A stretch of 5,002 nucleotides of DNA from Firmicutes bacterium UBA993 (GTDB lineage Bacteria > Bacillota > Dethiobacteria > DTU022). Made by a program: the position numbers and the translations under genes. The DNA lies in NCBI GenBank assembly GCA_002292015.1, contig DBBD01000103.1, positions 1 to 5,002 of the forward strand. Direction: 5' to 3'. A model generated the notes under the pieces. The model saw only the letters and a program-made list of their open reading frames with translations. It was not told the DNA's origin and ran no database searches. This document shows, piece after piece, positions 1-5,002 of the stretch (positions are counted from its first letter, which is position 1; each line of letters starts with the position of its first letter).

Positions 1-46
1 AAAAGTCGGGTTATAACATAAGTGATCGGACCTGGTTTTGACTGAA

Positions 47-75
47 TTGACAAATGTATTTTCCGTTTCTTTAAA
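47..75 (+). promoter_or_regulatory. Possible sigma-A promoter for the acyl-CoA ligase gene
   Basis: A consensus -35 box TTGACA (47-52) is followed after 17 bases by TTTAAA (70-75), a weak -10. Transcription would start near 82 and leave an untranslated leader of about 90 bases. The stretch is AT-rich, so other -10-like hexamers occur (for example TAAAAT at 107-112) and the exact element is uncertain. I see no recognisable riboswitch or terminator in the leader. Confidence 0.4.
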
Positions 76-171
76 AATTACTCTATCGATTTATTATTTG
101 ATCATGTAAAATATTAATCAGTAGAAACAAATGTGGAAGAGTACGCAGTTTCTCCGGAGGAGGATACTTAA

Positions 172-2325
172 ATGCAGAAAAGTTACCAGGCAGCGTTAAG
201 CACAGAATTAAGCGAGTTGGAAACATTTTTTTATCCCCGTTCGATAGCGGTGATTGGTGCCAGTCAAAATCCCATAAAACCAAACGGAATTCCACTCTAC
301 CTGCTAAGTATGTTTAGCTTTAAAGGTGATATTTACCCGGTTAACCCTAAATACGATCGCGTTGGCGGATTAAAATGCTACCCTTCGGTCGTTGACATTG
401 AAGGTCCGGTTGATCTGGCTATTATCGGGGTAGCGGCGGCTCAGGTTATGAAAGTGCTCAAAGACTGCGCTCAAAAAAAGGTCGGATCAGTGATTATCTT
501 TACCTCCGGTTTTGCAGAAATGGGTGCTGAAGGTCGTCAGGTACAGGATGAGATGCGCAGGTTAGCCGCTGAACACGGGATGCGTATCCTTGGGCCCAAT
601 TGCCTGGGAATCCTGAATTACTACAACGGCTGTATGGCCAGTTTTTTCTATAACCAGGAGCAAAACGACCTGGTGCACCCCGAAATGCTCTCATTTATCA
701 CTCAGAGCGGGGGGCTTGGCGGTATTATCTACCAGATGATCATGCAACTTTCGATCGGTTTTAATTACTTTGTTAGTACCGGAAATGAGGCTGATGTCTC
801 CTTTGCCGAGGTTTTAAGCTATCTGGTAAGCCGCGATGAAGTATCAATTGTTGCCGGTTACCTTGAAGGCCTGCAGGGCGATGGAAGGCTTTTTATCGAC
901 GCCTGTAAAAAAGCCCTGGAACAGAAAAAATTAATTACGATGCTGAAAGTTGGCCGGACGGCGAGCGGCGCAGCAGCAGCGGCGTCACATACCGGAGCCC
1001 TGGTTGGCTCTGATCAGGTATACGACGGTGTTTTCAGGCAGTTCAGTGTGCCGCGTGCTGATGATGTCGAACAGATGAACGCTCTGATTGCGCTTTACGC
1101 TACCGGAAAGCTTCCAGCCGGCAAGAAAATGGCAGTAATTACGATATCGGGTGGCGGCGGGGTGGTTGTGGCAGACAAATGTCCGGAATACGGGCTGGAG
1201 GTCGTTAAACTAACAGACCAAACCCAGGAAAGTCTACGCGAATTCTTCCCTGCTTTTGGAGCTGTTGCTAACCCTGTTGATCTGACATCACAACTCTTTG
1301 TTGACACGACCCTTTTCCAGAGGGCGCTTCGCTTGGTAATGCAGGATCCGGATATCGATGTAGGAGGTTTTTTCTATAACCTGGAGATGCCCGACCCCGA
1401 AGCGGTAAATAAAATTATTGAAGTATATAATGATTCTGAGAAGCCACTGATCATATTTACCTGGCCGACAGGCCAAGATTATGCAATGGAAGCAAAAAAA
1501 CAGCTGATCCGGGCCGGAGTGCCGGTAATAGAGCATATACCGAGCGGATTGTGGGCGATCAGCGTTTTAGCGGACTGGGTCAGGGCCACAGCAGAAAAAA
1601 GAACTTATCCCCTCTATCAGCCAGGGGCTGAGCGTAAAAAGGCTATACAACTTCTTTCCGGAAGCAAGGGAAAACCTTTATCGGAGTGGCGCTCTAAGCA
1701 AGTTCTGGAGGCGTACGGCATTCCCATCACAAACGAGATCCTGGCTAAATCGCCGGTAGAAGCTTTGGCGGCGGCAACTAAAATCGGCTACCCGGTGGCG
1801 ATGAAAATTATGTCGCCCGATATACTGCATAAGAGTGATATCGGAGGAGTAATCCTGAATATTGCTGATGCGGCCGCAGTTGAAAAGGCATATTTTGACC
1901 TGCTGGATCGGGTTGCAAAGCAGAAACCAGATGCCGTTATTGAGGGAGTTCTTGTTCAACAGTTTTTGAAACCGGGTCTTGAAATGATCATTGGGGTAAA
2001 GCATGATCCGGTATTCGGTCCGGCGATTGCCCTGGGGCTCGGTGGTATATTTGTAGAGGTATTAAAAGATGTTTCAACCAGGGTCGCACCTCTTCGCGAA
2101 GAAGATGCCAGGGCTATGCTTGATGAATTAAAAGGCAAGATGCTTTTGGAAGGTGTGCGCGGTAGTCTGCCCAGGGATACCAATGCCCTGGTTGAGATCC
2201 TGATCAAAGTTTCGCGACTTGCCTTTGAAACGGAAGGCCTGATTCAAGAAATGGATATTAACCCCCTGATCGTCCATGCGCGCGGTGAAGGGGCTGTTGC
2301 GGCTGATGCCCTTATTGTTCCCTGA
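172..2325 (+). CDS. NDP-forming acetate/acyl-CoA ligase, fused alpha-beta (ACD family)
   Basis: A 717-residue protein of the ADP-forming acyl-CoA synthetase family, which reversibly converts acyl-CoA + ADP + Pi to acid + CoA + ATP through phosphohistidine intermediates in the cytoplasm. Domains in order: a Rossmann CoA-binding domain (about 15-150, SIAVIGAS at 24-31, GPNCLGI at 141-147); a succinyl-CoA-ligase-like domain (about 170-310, TQSGGLGG at 177-184, and SHTGAL at 272-277 carrying His273, the expected phosphorylated histidine); a third domain with SGGGGVVVAD (326-335) and ANPVDLT (366-372); and a C-terminal ATP-grasp domain (about 500-715) with HKSDIGGV (553-560), whose His553 matches the second, phosphate-relaying histidine, and EMDINPL (693-699). 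Length fits the fused alpha-beta form, and no GNAT acetyltransferase domain is attached. GGAGGAGG (156-163) lies 8 bases before the ATG and supports this start. The substrate cannot be read from sequence; acetate, propionate, branched or aryl acids are all possible. It appears to be transcribed alone or with the next small gene. Confidence 0.92.
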   Translation: MQKSYQAALSTELSELETFFYPRSIAVIGASQNPIKPNGIPLYLLSMFSFKGDIYPVNPKYDRVGGLKCYPSVVDIEGPVDLAIIGVAAAQVMKVLKDCAQKKVGSVIIFTSGFAEMGAEGRQVQDEMRRLAAEHGMRILGPNCLGILNYYNGCMASFFYNQEQNDLVHPEMLSFITQSGGLGGIIYQMIMQLSIGFNYFVSTGNEADVSFAEVLSYLVSRDEVSIVAGYLEGLQGDGRLFIDACKKALEQKKLITMLKVGRTASGAAAAASHTGALVGSDQVYDGVFRQFSVPRADDVEQMNALIALYATGKLPAGKKMAVITISGGGGVVVADKCPEYGLEVVKLTDQTQESLREFFPAFGAVANPVDLTSQLFVDTTLFQRALRLVMQDPDIDVGGFFYNLEMPDPEAVNKIIEVYNDSEKPLIIFTWPTGQDYAMEAKKQLIRAGVPVIEHIPSGLWAISVLADWVRATAEKRTYPLYQPGAERKKAIQLLSGSKGKPLSEWRSKQVLEAYGIPITNEILAKSPVEALAAATKIGYPVAMKIMSPDILHKSDIGGVILNIADAAAVEKAYFDLLDRVAKQKPDAVIEGVLVQQFLKPGLEMIIGVKHDPVFGPAIALGLGGIFVEVLKDVSTRVAPLREEDARAMLDELKGKMLLEGVRGSLPRDTNALVEILIKVSRLAFETEGLIQEMDINPLIVHARGEGAVAADALIVP

Positions 2326-2328
2326 TGT

Positions 2329-2358
2329 ACAACGGCAACAGGCTTCTTAACCCGTTGT
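2329..2358 (+). repeat. Inverted repeat ACAACGG/CCGTTGT after the ligase gene
   Basis: Perfect 7-base arms (2329-2335 and 2352-2358) enclose a 16-base loop, starting 4 bases after the ligase stop codon. The right arm runs into the extended -10 element of the next gene. There is no T-tract after it, so it is not a convincing intrinsic terminator. It could be a weak 3' end structure, an operator, or chance. Confidence 0.4.
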
Positions 2359-2366
2359 GTTATAAT
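2358..2366 (+). promoter_or_regulatory. Extended -10 promoter for the NusG domain II gene
   Basis: TGTTATAAT combines a perfect -10 hexamer (2361-2366) with the TGn extension. No good -35 box is seen around 2338-2343, which is typical for extended -10 promoters. Transcription would begin near 2373, leaving a leader of only about 13 bases that starts almost on the ribosome binding site AGGTGA (2374-2379). Confidence 0.5.
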
Positions 2367-2385
2367 GGGCAGCAGGTGAAAGTTA

Positions 2386-2805
2386 ATGGGAGTTATAAAA
2401 ATAAAGCTGGCAGATTATCTGGTTATTGTCGTTCTGCTCCTTTGGGGAGTGGCCGGTTTCTGGTTTAACTGGCAAGCGGCTGGCGCCGCGGGGCCCGGCT
2501 ATGCCAGGGTTCTTGTCCGGAACCGCCAGGTGGTAGAGCTTTCTCTCGCACCTGGGAAACAGTTCTATTATGCCCTCACTTTTGGTGAAAATCGGCAGCA
2601 TACTGCACAAATTGAGATTAACGACGGCAAAATCCGGATGCTGCCTCTAACCGACGATCTTTGCCCCCGGGGAGTTTGTTCACACGCCGGTTGGATCGAA
2701 TACTCATATGAAAGCATCGTCTGTCTGCCTAACCAGATAGTAATAGTTTTCTATGATGACGTTCGTGCGGGCGAAAATGAAGGGATCGATTCAGTAACTT
2801 ATTAG
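2386..2805 (+). CDS. Membrane-anchored NusG domain II-containing protein
   Basis: A 139-residue protein matching the stand-alone NusG domain II family (NusG_II) of Firmicutes. A single hydrophobic segment (about 10-28, between lysines 5 and 7 and a polar stretch) should act as an uncleaved N-terminal anchor with the domain outside the membrane. The domain spans about 38-125. Its family signature is visible: CPRGVC (93-98), then GWI (102-104), and IVCLPN (111-116) with a third cysteine at 113. The cysteines and His100 might form a disulfide or metal site; that is inference. AGGTGA (2374-2379), 6 bases ahead of the ATG, supports the start. The molecular role of these proteins is unknown. They are not transcription factors like full NusG, lacking the NGN domain. 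In other Firmicutes they are often near ApbE/FMN-binding or prenyl-synthase genes; here the neighbours are an acyl-CoA ligase and yceD. It has its own extended -10 promoter. Confidence 0.85.
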   Translation: MGVIKIKLADYLVIVVLLLWGVAGFWFNWQAAGAAGPGYARVLVRNRQVVELSLAPGKQFYYALTFGENRQHTAQIEINDGKIRMLPLTDDLCPRGVCSHAGWIEYSYESIVCLPNQIVIVFYDDVRAGENEGIDSVTY

Positions 2806-2822
2806 CGCTGTTATCTCACCCT

Positions 2823-2850
2823 CTTACTGTAACCGATTGGTTGCGGTAGG
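2823..2850 (+). other. Stable RNA hairpin between the NusG_II gene and yceD
   Basis: The arms 2823-2834 and 2839-2850 pair over 12 continuous base pairs around a GATT tetraloop, with three G-U wobbles (2830/2843, 2828/2845, 2825/2849). On the opposite strand those wobbles become A-C mismatches, so the structure favours + strand RNA. It starts 17 bases after the upstream stop codon, where a terminator would be expected, but is followed by CCACATAAAA rather than a U-tract. It may be a 3' end stabiliser, a processing site or an atypical terminator. A competing 6-bp pairing is possible between 2843-2848 and 2861-2866. Confidence 0.6.
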
Positions 2851-2912
2851 CCACATAAAATACCGTTGTCCTTGTGTGCCTGCGCCTTAAATCAGTGAGT
2901 GATCGCGGCGTG

Positions 2913-2941
2913 TTGACAAAGAAAATCTTGCTCTATATAAT
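2913..2941 (+). promoter_or_regulatory. Consensus sigma-A promoter of the yceD-rpmF-plsX operon
   Basis: TTGACA (2913-2918) and TATAAT (2936-2941) both match the consensus perfectly and are separated by the ideal 17 bases. Transcription should start at about 2948, giving a leader of about 25 bases that contains the yceD ribosome binding site. This predicts strong constitutive expression, as expected for a ribosomal-protein operon. It lies within an open reading frame that extends upstream of yceD, which argues that the extension is not translated. Confidence 0.85.
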
Positions 2942-2956
2942 TACTTTAGTTTTTTT

Positions 2957-2962
2957 GGGGTG
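2957..2962 (+). promoter_or_regulatory. Ribosome binding site that fixes the yceD start
   Basis: GGGGTG lies 10 bases upstream of the ATG at 2973 and just downstream of the predicted transcription start. The upstream in-frame candidates (GTG 2874, GTG 2910, TTG 2913) have no comparable purine-rich site before them. Confidence 0.6.
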
Positions 2963-2972
2963 CGGAAAAAAA

Positions 2973-3509
2973 ATGCAGATTTATGTGCCGGAATTGAAGC
3001 AAAAGCAAGGAGAGGCTGTTGGTTATTGCTTCGAGGAAGACCTTGCCTCTAAGTTGTCGGAGTTTCCGGAGGGCGGGCGACTCAAGCTTTTTATTTCCGC
3101 CTCTTTAAACGGCGATCAGCTACTGGTAAATGGCACTCTGGAGGGTTTTACTGCCGCCTCCTGTTCACGCTGTCTGGAAAATTTTGAGCAACACTTCACA
3201 ACTGAATTTACCGAAATTTTCACGGTGCTTAAGAATGCGCCGGTTGAAAGTAACAGGCTGAGTGAATCGCTGGAAACAGCCAATCTGCTTAGCGTATCAG
3301 GGGATTATCTGTACCTTGACGAATATGCCAGGCAGCTGATTGTTTTGGCCCAGGAATACAAGCCGATATGCACTCCTGAATGTAAGGGGCTTTGCTACGG
3401 GTGCGGTGAAGACCTGAACAAAACTTGCTGTCGTTGCAGTAGTGAGACCGAAAACATTGATTTAAGGCTACTGAAATTAAAAGAGTTGGAATTAGGAAAG
3501 ACAGTCTAA
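2973..3509 (+). CDS. yceD: YceD/YlbN family protein (DUF177), 23S rRNA accumulation factor
   Basis: A 178-residue DUF177 protein. Family members sit next to rpmF in most bacteria and have been linked to 23S rRNA accumulation; the mechanism is not settled. The N-terminus MQIYVPELK followed by a Gly-Glu turn (13-14) and an acidic strand is the usual family start. A first cysteine pair (Cys64, Cys67 in SCSRCLENF) and a second cluster (Cys133, Cys137, Cys141, Cys144 in the stretch CTPECKGLCYGCGEDLN) are both characteristic, with extra cysteines at 152, 153 and 155. These suggest zinc binding, which is inference. The reading frame is open for 33 more codons to a GTG at 2874, but that extension contains the promoter and its RNA start, so ATG 2973 is chosen. 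The extension would mimic a lipoprotein signal (hydrophobic run ending FLGC), which is misleading for a cytoplasmic ribosome-related protein. It is followed 15 bases later by rpmF in the same operon. Confidence 0.9.
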   Translation: MQIYVPELKQKQGEAVGYCFEEDLASKLSEFPEGGRLKLFISASLNGDQLLVNGTLEGFTAASCSRCLENFEQHFTTEFTEIFTVLKNAPVESNRLSESLETANLLSVSGDYLYLDEYARQLIVLAQEYKPICTPECKGLCYGCGEDLNKTCCRCSSETENIDLRLLKLKELELGKTV

Positions 3510-3524
3510 GAAGGAGGCGTTATA

Positions 3525-3701
3525 GTGGCTGTTCCCAAGCGAAGAACCTCTAAATCAAGGCGCGATATGAGACGAGCACAGAATAAGCTTATAGTTCCCC
3601 AGCTGGTACCCTGTCCACAATGCCGTGAACTGAAGGCCACCCATCGGGCCTGTTTAGTTTGTGGCTATTACAAAGATCGGGCAGCGCTAAAAGTAAATTA
3701 G
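3525..3701 (+). CDS. rpmF: 50S ribosomal protein L32 (bL32), zinc-binding form
   Basis: A 58-residue bL32 starting at a GTG, with a strong AAGGAGG (3511-3517) 7 bases upstream. The N-terminus MAVPKRRTSKSRRDMRRA is the classic basic L32 tail, which threads into 23S rRNA of the large subunit. A zinc ribbon follows: Cys30 and Cys33 (CPQC) and Cys43 and Cys46 (CLVC), so all four ligands are present and this is the zinc-dependent (C+) form. The end, GYYKDRAALKVN, is also typical. Length matches the family (56-60). It lies 15 bases after yceD and 87 bases before plsX, the conserved arrangement in many bacteria, and should be co-transcribed from the promoter at 2913-2941. Confidence 0.97.
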   Translation: MAVPKRRTSKSRRDMRRAQNKLIVPQLVPCPQCRELKATHRACLVCGYYKDRAALKVN

Positions 3702-3710
3702 CAGAAGATA

Positions 3711-3770
3711 ATGGCGCAAGCCACCGCGGACTCTTCCGGCAGGGGACGTATCGGTTTTTCCCAGCTCTAG
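3711..3770 (+). other. Possible 19-codon mini-ORF between rpmF and plsX
   Basis: ATG at 3711 opens a frame of 19 codons (MAQATADSSGRGRIGFSQL) ending at TAG 3768-3770, two bases before the plsX ribosome binding site (AGGAGG, 3773-3778). A weak AGAAG (3703-3707) precedes it. It is short, matches no family I know, and could be chance. If translated, it could couple plsX translation to rpmF. Confidence 0.15.
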
Positions 3771-3788
3771 ACAGGAGGGGTAAAATTA

Positions 3789-4817
3789 TTGATTAAAGTG
3801 GCAGTAGATGCCATGGGTGGGGACCATTCACCCGGAGAGATAGTTAAAGGCGCAATTCTTGCGCTTTCTTCATTAGACGACCTATATCTAATTCTGGTTG
3901 GTCGCAAAAATGATTTACTATCCTGTCTTGAGGATTTAAACTTTAGCCATTCGCGCTTGGAGATTAGACATGCCGAAGAGGTAATCAGCGGCGACGATGA
4001 TCCTGGGTTTTCGATCCGCCGAAAAAAACAAGCTTCGATGGTAGTGGCCATGCAGATGGTTCGGGCGGGTGAGGCCGATGCCATAATCAGTGCCGGAAAT
4101 ACTGGTGCGCTGATGGCGGCAGCTCTTTTGTTCTTAGGTAGAATGGGCCGCATAAGCAGGCCGGCTTTGCTTACACCGATGCCCAGTTTTAGTGGTCGCC
4201 CGGTGCTGTACCTTGACGTAGGGGCTAATATGGATGCCCGCCCGGTACAACTTTTACAATACGCTCATATGGGAAGGATCTATGCTCAGCAGATTCTCGG
4301 TATCAACGAACCACGGGTAGCCCTGCTTAATGTTGGTGTGGAGTCCAACAAAGGCAATAGCCAAGTGAAAAAAGCTTTTGCCCTCTTCAGTGAAAACCTT
4401 CCCGGTTTTTGCGGCAATATTGAAGGCAGCGAAGCATATTTTGATGGTGCGGATGTTATTGTCTGCGATGGCTTTGTCGGCAATATATTTTTAAAAACTT
4501 CTGAAGGGCTATCGAGAGCTATCATAAGCTACTTCAGAAAAGAGATCGCTGCCGGTTTTCGTTATAAAGCCGGGGCCTTACTGCTGGAACCTATATTTTC
4601 TGGTTTAAAAGAACAAGTTGATGCCTCCGGTTACGGTGGAGCGCCACTCCTGGGGGTTAAAGGTCTCATGGTAAAATGCCACGGTTCATCAAAAGCAAGG
4701 GCTATTGAACAGGCTATTCACAAGCAGGTTTATCCTTTTGTAAAAAATGGGGTGATTGGGCATTTAGAAAGAGCACTGGAGCTTTTGCCTTTTGAAAGTT
4801 GGGCAGATAACGAATAA
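3789..4817 (+). CDS. plsX: Phosphate acyltransferase PlsX
   Basis: A 342-residue, apparently complete PlsX. It makes acyl-phosphate from acyl-ACP and inorganic phosphate at the inner face of the membrane; PlsY then transfers the acyl group to glycerol-3-phosphate, starting phospholipid synthesis. Diagnostic motifs are the N-terminal VAVDAMGGDHSP (4-15), SAGNTGALMAAA (101-112), LDVGANMD (142-149), the loop NKGN (187-190), VCDGFVGNIFLKTSEG (225-240), GYGGAPLLGV (281-290) and HGSS (298-301). The start is a TTG, giving MIKVAVDAMGGD, the normal family beginning. AGGAGG (3773-3778) lies 10 bases before it, and no ATG or GTG fits as well. The gene follows rpmF directly; fapR, the fatty-acid repressor gene found between them in some Firmicutes, is absent. 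No terminator is seen after the stop codon, so transcription may continue into the next gene. Confidence 0.96.
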   Translation: MIKVAVDAMGGDHSPGEIVKGAILALSSLDDLYLILVGRKNDLLSCLEDLNFSHSRLEIRHAEEVISGDDDPGFSIRRKKQASMVVAMQMVRAGEADAIISAGNTGALMAAALLFLGRMGRISRPALLTPMPSFSGRPVLYLDVGANMDARPVQLLQYAHMGRIYAQQILGINEPRVALLNVGVESNKGNSQVKKAFALFSENLPGFCGNIEGSEAYFDGADVIVCDGFVGNIFLKTSEGLSRAIISYFRKEIAAGFRYKAGALLLEPIFSGLKEQVDASGYGGAPLLGVKGLMVKCHGSSKARAIEQAIHKQVYPFVKNGVIGHLERALELLPFESWADNE

Positions 4818-4847
4818 AAACGGCATCCTTTGAGCTTCTTCATAATC

Positions 4848-4873
4848 TTATTGATCATTTAAGCATTATTGAT
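4848..4873 (+). repeat. Direct repeat TTATTGAT overlapping a promoter
   Basis: TTATTGAT occurs at 4848-4855 and again at 4866-4873, 18 bases apart start to start. The first copy overlaps the -35 box and the second abuts the -10 box of the promoter after plsX. Spacing close to two helical turns could suit a regulator bound to one face, but the region is AT-rich and chance is possible. Confidence 0.4.
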
Positions 4874-4878
4874 ATACT
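4851..4878 (+). promoter_or_regulatory. Sigma-A promoter for the gene after plsX
   Basis: TTGATC (4851-4856) and TATACT (4873-4878) are separated by 16 bases. Transcription would start near 4885, within an 11-base A/T tract (AAAAAATTTTT, 4881-4891), leaving an untranslated leader of about 89 bases. The leader can form only small hairpins, for example TGCC/GGCA at 4933-4936 and 4941-4944. A separate promoter would let the downstream gene be expressed at a different level from plsX. Confidence 0.6.
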
Positions 4879-4973
4879 AGAAAAAATTTTTACTTCAGCG
4901 TCTTTGTTGCAACTGCATTTAACAATCTCTTCTGCCGGATGGCATAACAATTCCAGAGAGAGGAGGTGGCTAA

Positions 4974-5002
4974 GTGAGCGTTGAATCAAGAGTAAAAGGC
5001 AT
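4974..5002 (+). CDS. acpP: Start of a gene, probably acyl carrier protein (partial)
   Basis: Only the first nine codons and part of the tenth are inside the window: a GTG start, then SVESRVKG and a codon beginning AT. A full-strength AGGAGGTG (4961-4968) sits 5 bases upstream, so a real, highly translated gene starts here. The residues fit the start of acyl carrier proteins, which commonly read MS..EERVKKI as in E. coli AcpP (the AT codon can be Ile), and acpP follows plsX in some clostridia. AcpP would carry the acyl chains that PlsX uses. The main alternative is FabH, which also follows plsX in many Firmicutes and can begin with a short basic stretch. The identification rests on ten residues and context. 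Confidence 0.5.

Noticed and set aside
1678..2004. 108-codon open frame on the - strand inside the ligase gene
   Set aside because: It is opposite the conserved ATP-grasp domain, resembles no family and has no supporting signals.
2329..2366. Intrinsic terminator after the ligase gene
   Set aside because: The 7-bp stem has a large 16-base loop and no T-tract; the bases that follow form a -10 element instead.
2874..2972. Lipoprotein signal peptide on the yceD product
   Set aside because: The stretch contains a consensus promoter, lacks a ribosome binding site before its GTG, and is not part of the DUF177 family.
3767..4153. 128-codon open frame on the - strand over the start of plsX
   Set aside because: It lies opposite a clear PlsX, has no recognisable motif, and is rich in Ser/Arg/Pro as expected of an antisense shadow.
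4818..4850. Terminator after plsX
   Set aside because: No stem followed by a T-tract is visible, so read-through into the next gene is likely.
4847..4863. FapR-like operator from the arms CTTA and TAAG
   Set aside because: Only the outer four bases are symmetric and the interior does not match the FapR site, so the resemblance is too weak to claim.
1..5002. Mobile elements, CRISPR arrays, tRNA/rRNA genes, toxin-antitoxin or defence genes
   Set aside because: No transposase, terminal repeats, spaced direct repeats, cloverleaf or related coding motifs were seen; all sizeable genes belong to housekeeping or metabolic families.

Overview
The window looks like chromosomal housekeeping DNA from a mid-GC, Gram-positive anaerobe of the Clostridia (Peptococcaceae/Syntrophomonadaceae-like). 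The evidence is the cluster yceD(DUF177)-rpmF-plsX, strong AGGAGG-type ribosome binding sites, use of GTG and TTG starts, a membrane-anchored NusG domain II protein, and a fused ADP-forming acyl-CoA synthetase. All recognised genes are on the + strand. The genus cannot be fixed from this sequence alone.

Layout: bases 1-171 are a leader with a possible promoter. Bases 172-2325 encode a 717-residue NDP-forming acetate/acyl-CoA ligase with alpha and beta parts fused. A 60-base gap holds an inverted repeat and an extended -10 promoter. Bases 2386-2805 encode a small membrane-anchored NusG domain II protein. Bases 2806-2972 hold a 12-bp RNA hairpin and then a perfect consensus sigma-A promoter. 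That promoter drives yceD (2973-3509), rpmF (3525-3701, ribosomal protein L32 with an intact zinc site) and plsX (3789-4817). After plsX a second good promoter leads into a gene cut off by the window edge. Its first ten codons look like acyl carrier protein.

Functionally, the right half links ribosome assembly (YceD, L32) to the start of membrane phospholipid synthesis (PlsX, then probably AcpP, its partner protein). The left half is an energy-metabolism gene. In several clostridia the place just upstream of yceD-rpmF-plsX is occupied by pta-ackA. Here an ADP-forming acyl-CoA synthetase, which can also turn acetyl-CoA into acetate plus ATP, lies nearby, separated by one small gene.

I see no mobile element, CRISPR array, tRNA, rRNA or defence system, and no clearly undescribed system. 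The most useful observations are the corrected yceD start (a consensus promoter lies inside the longer reading frame), the hairpin ahead of it, the likely ACD-for-Pta/Ack replacement, the absence of fapR between rpmF and plsX, and a repeat-bearing promoter after plsX.
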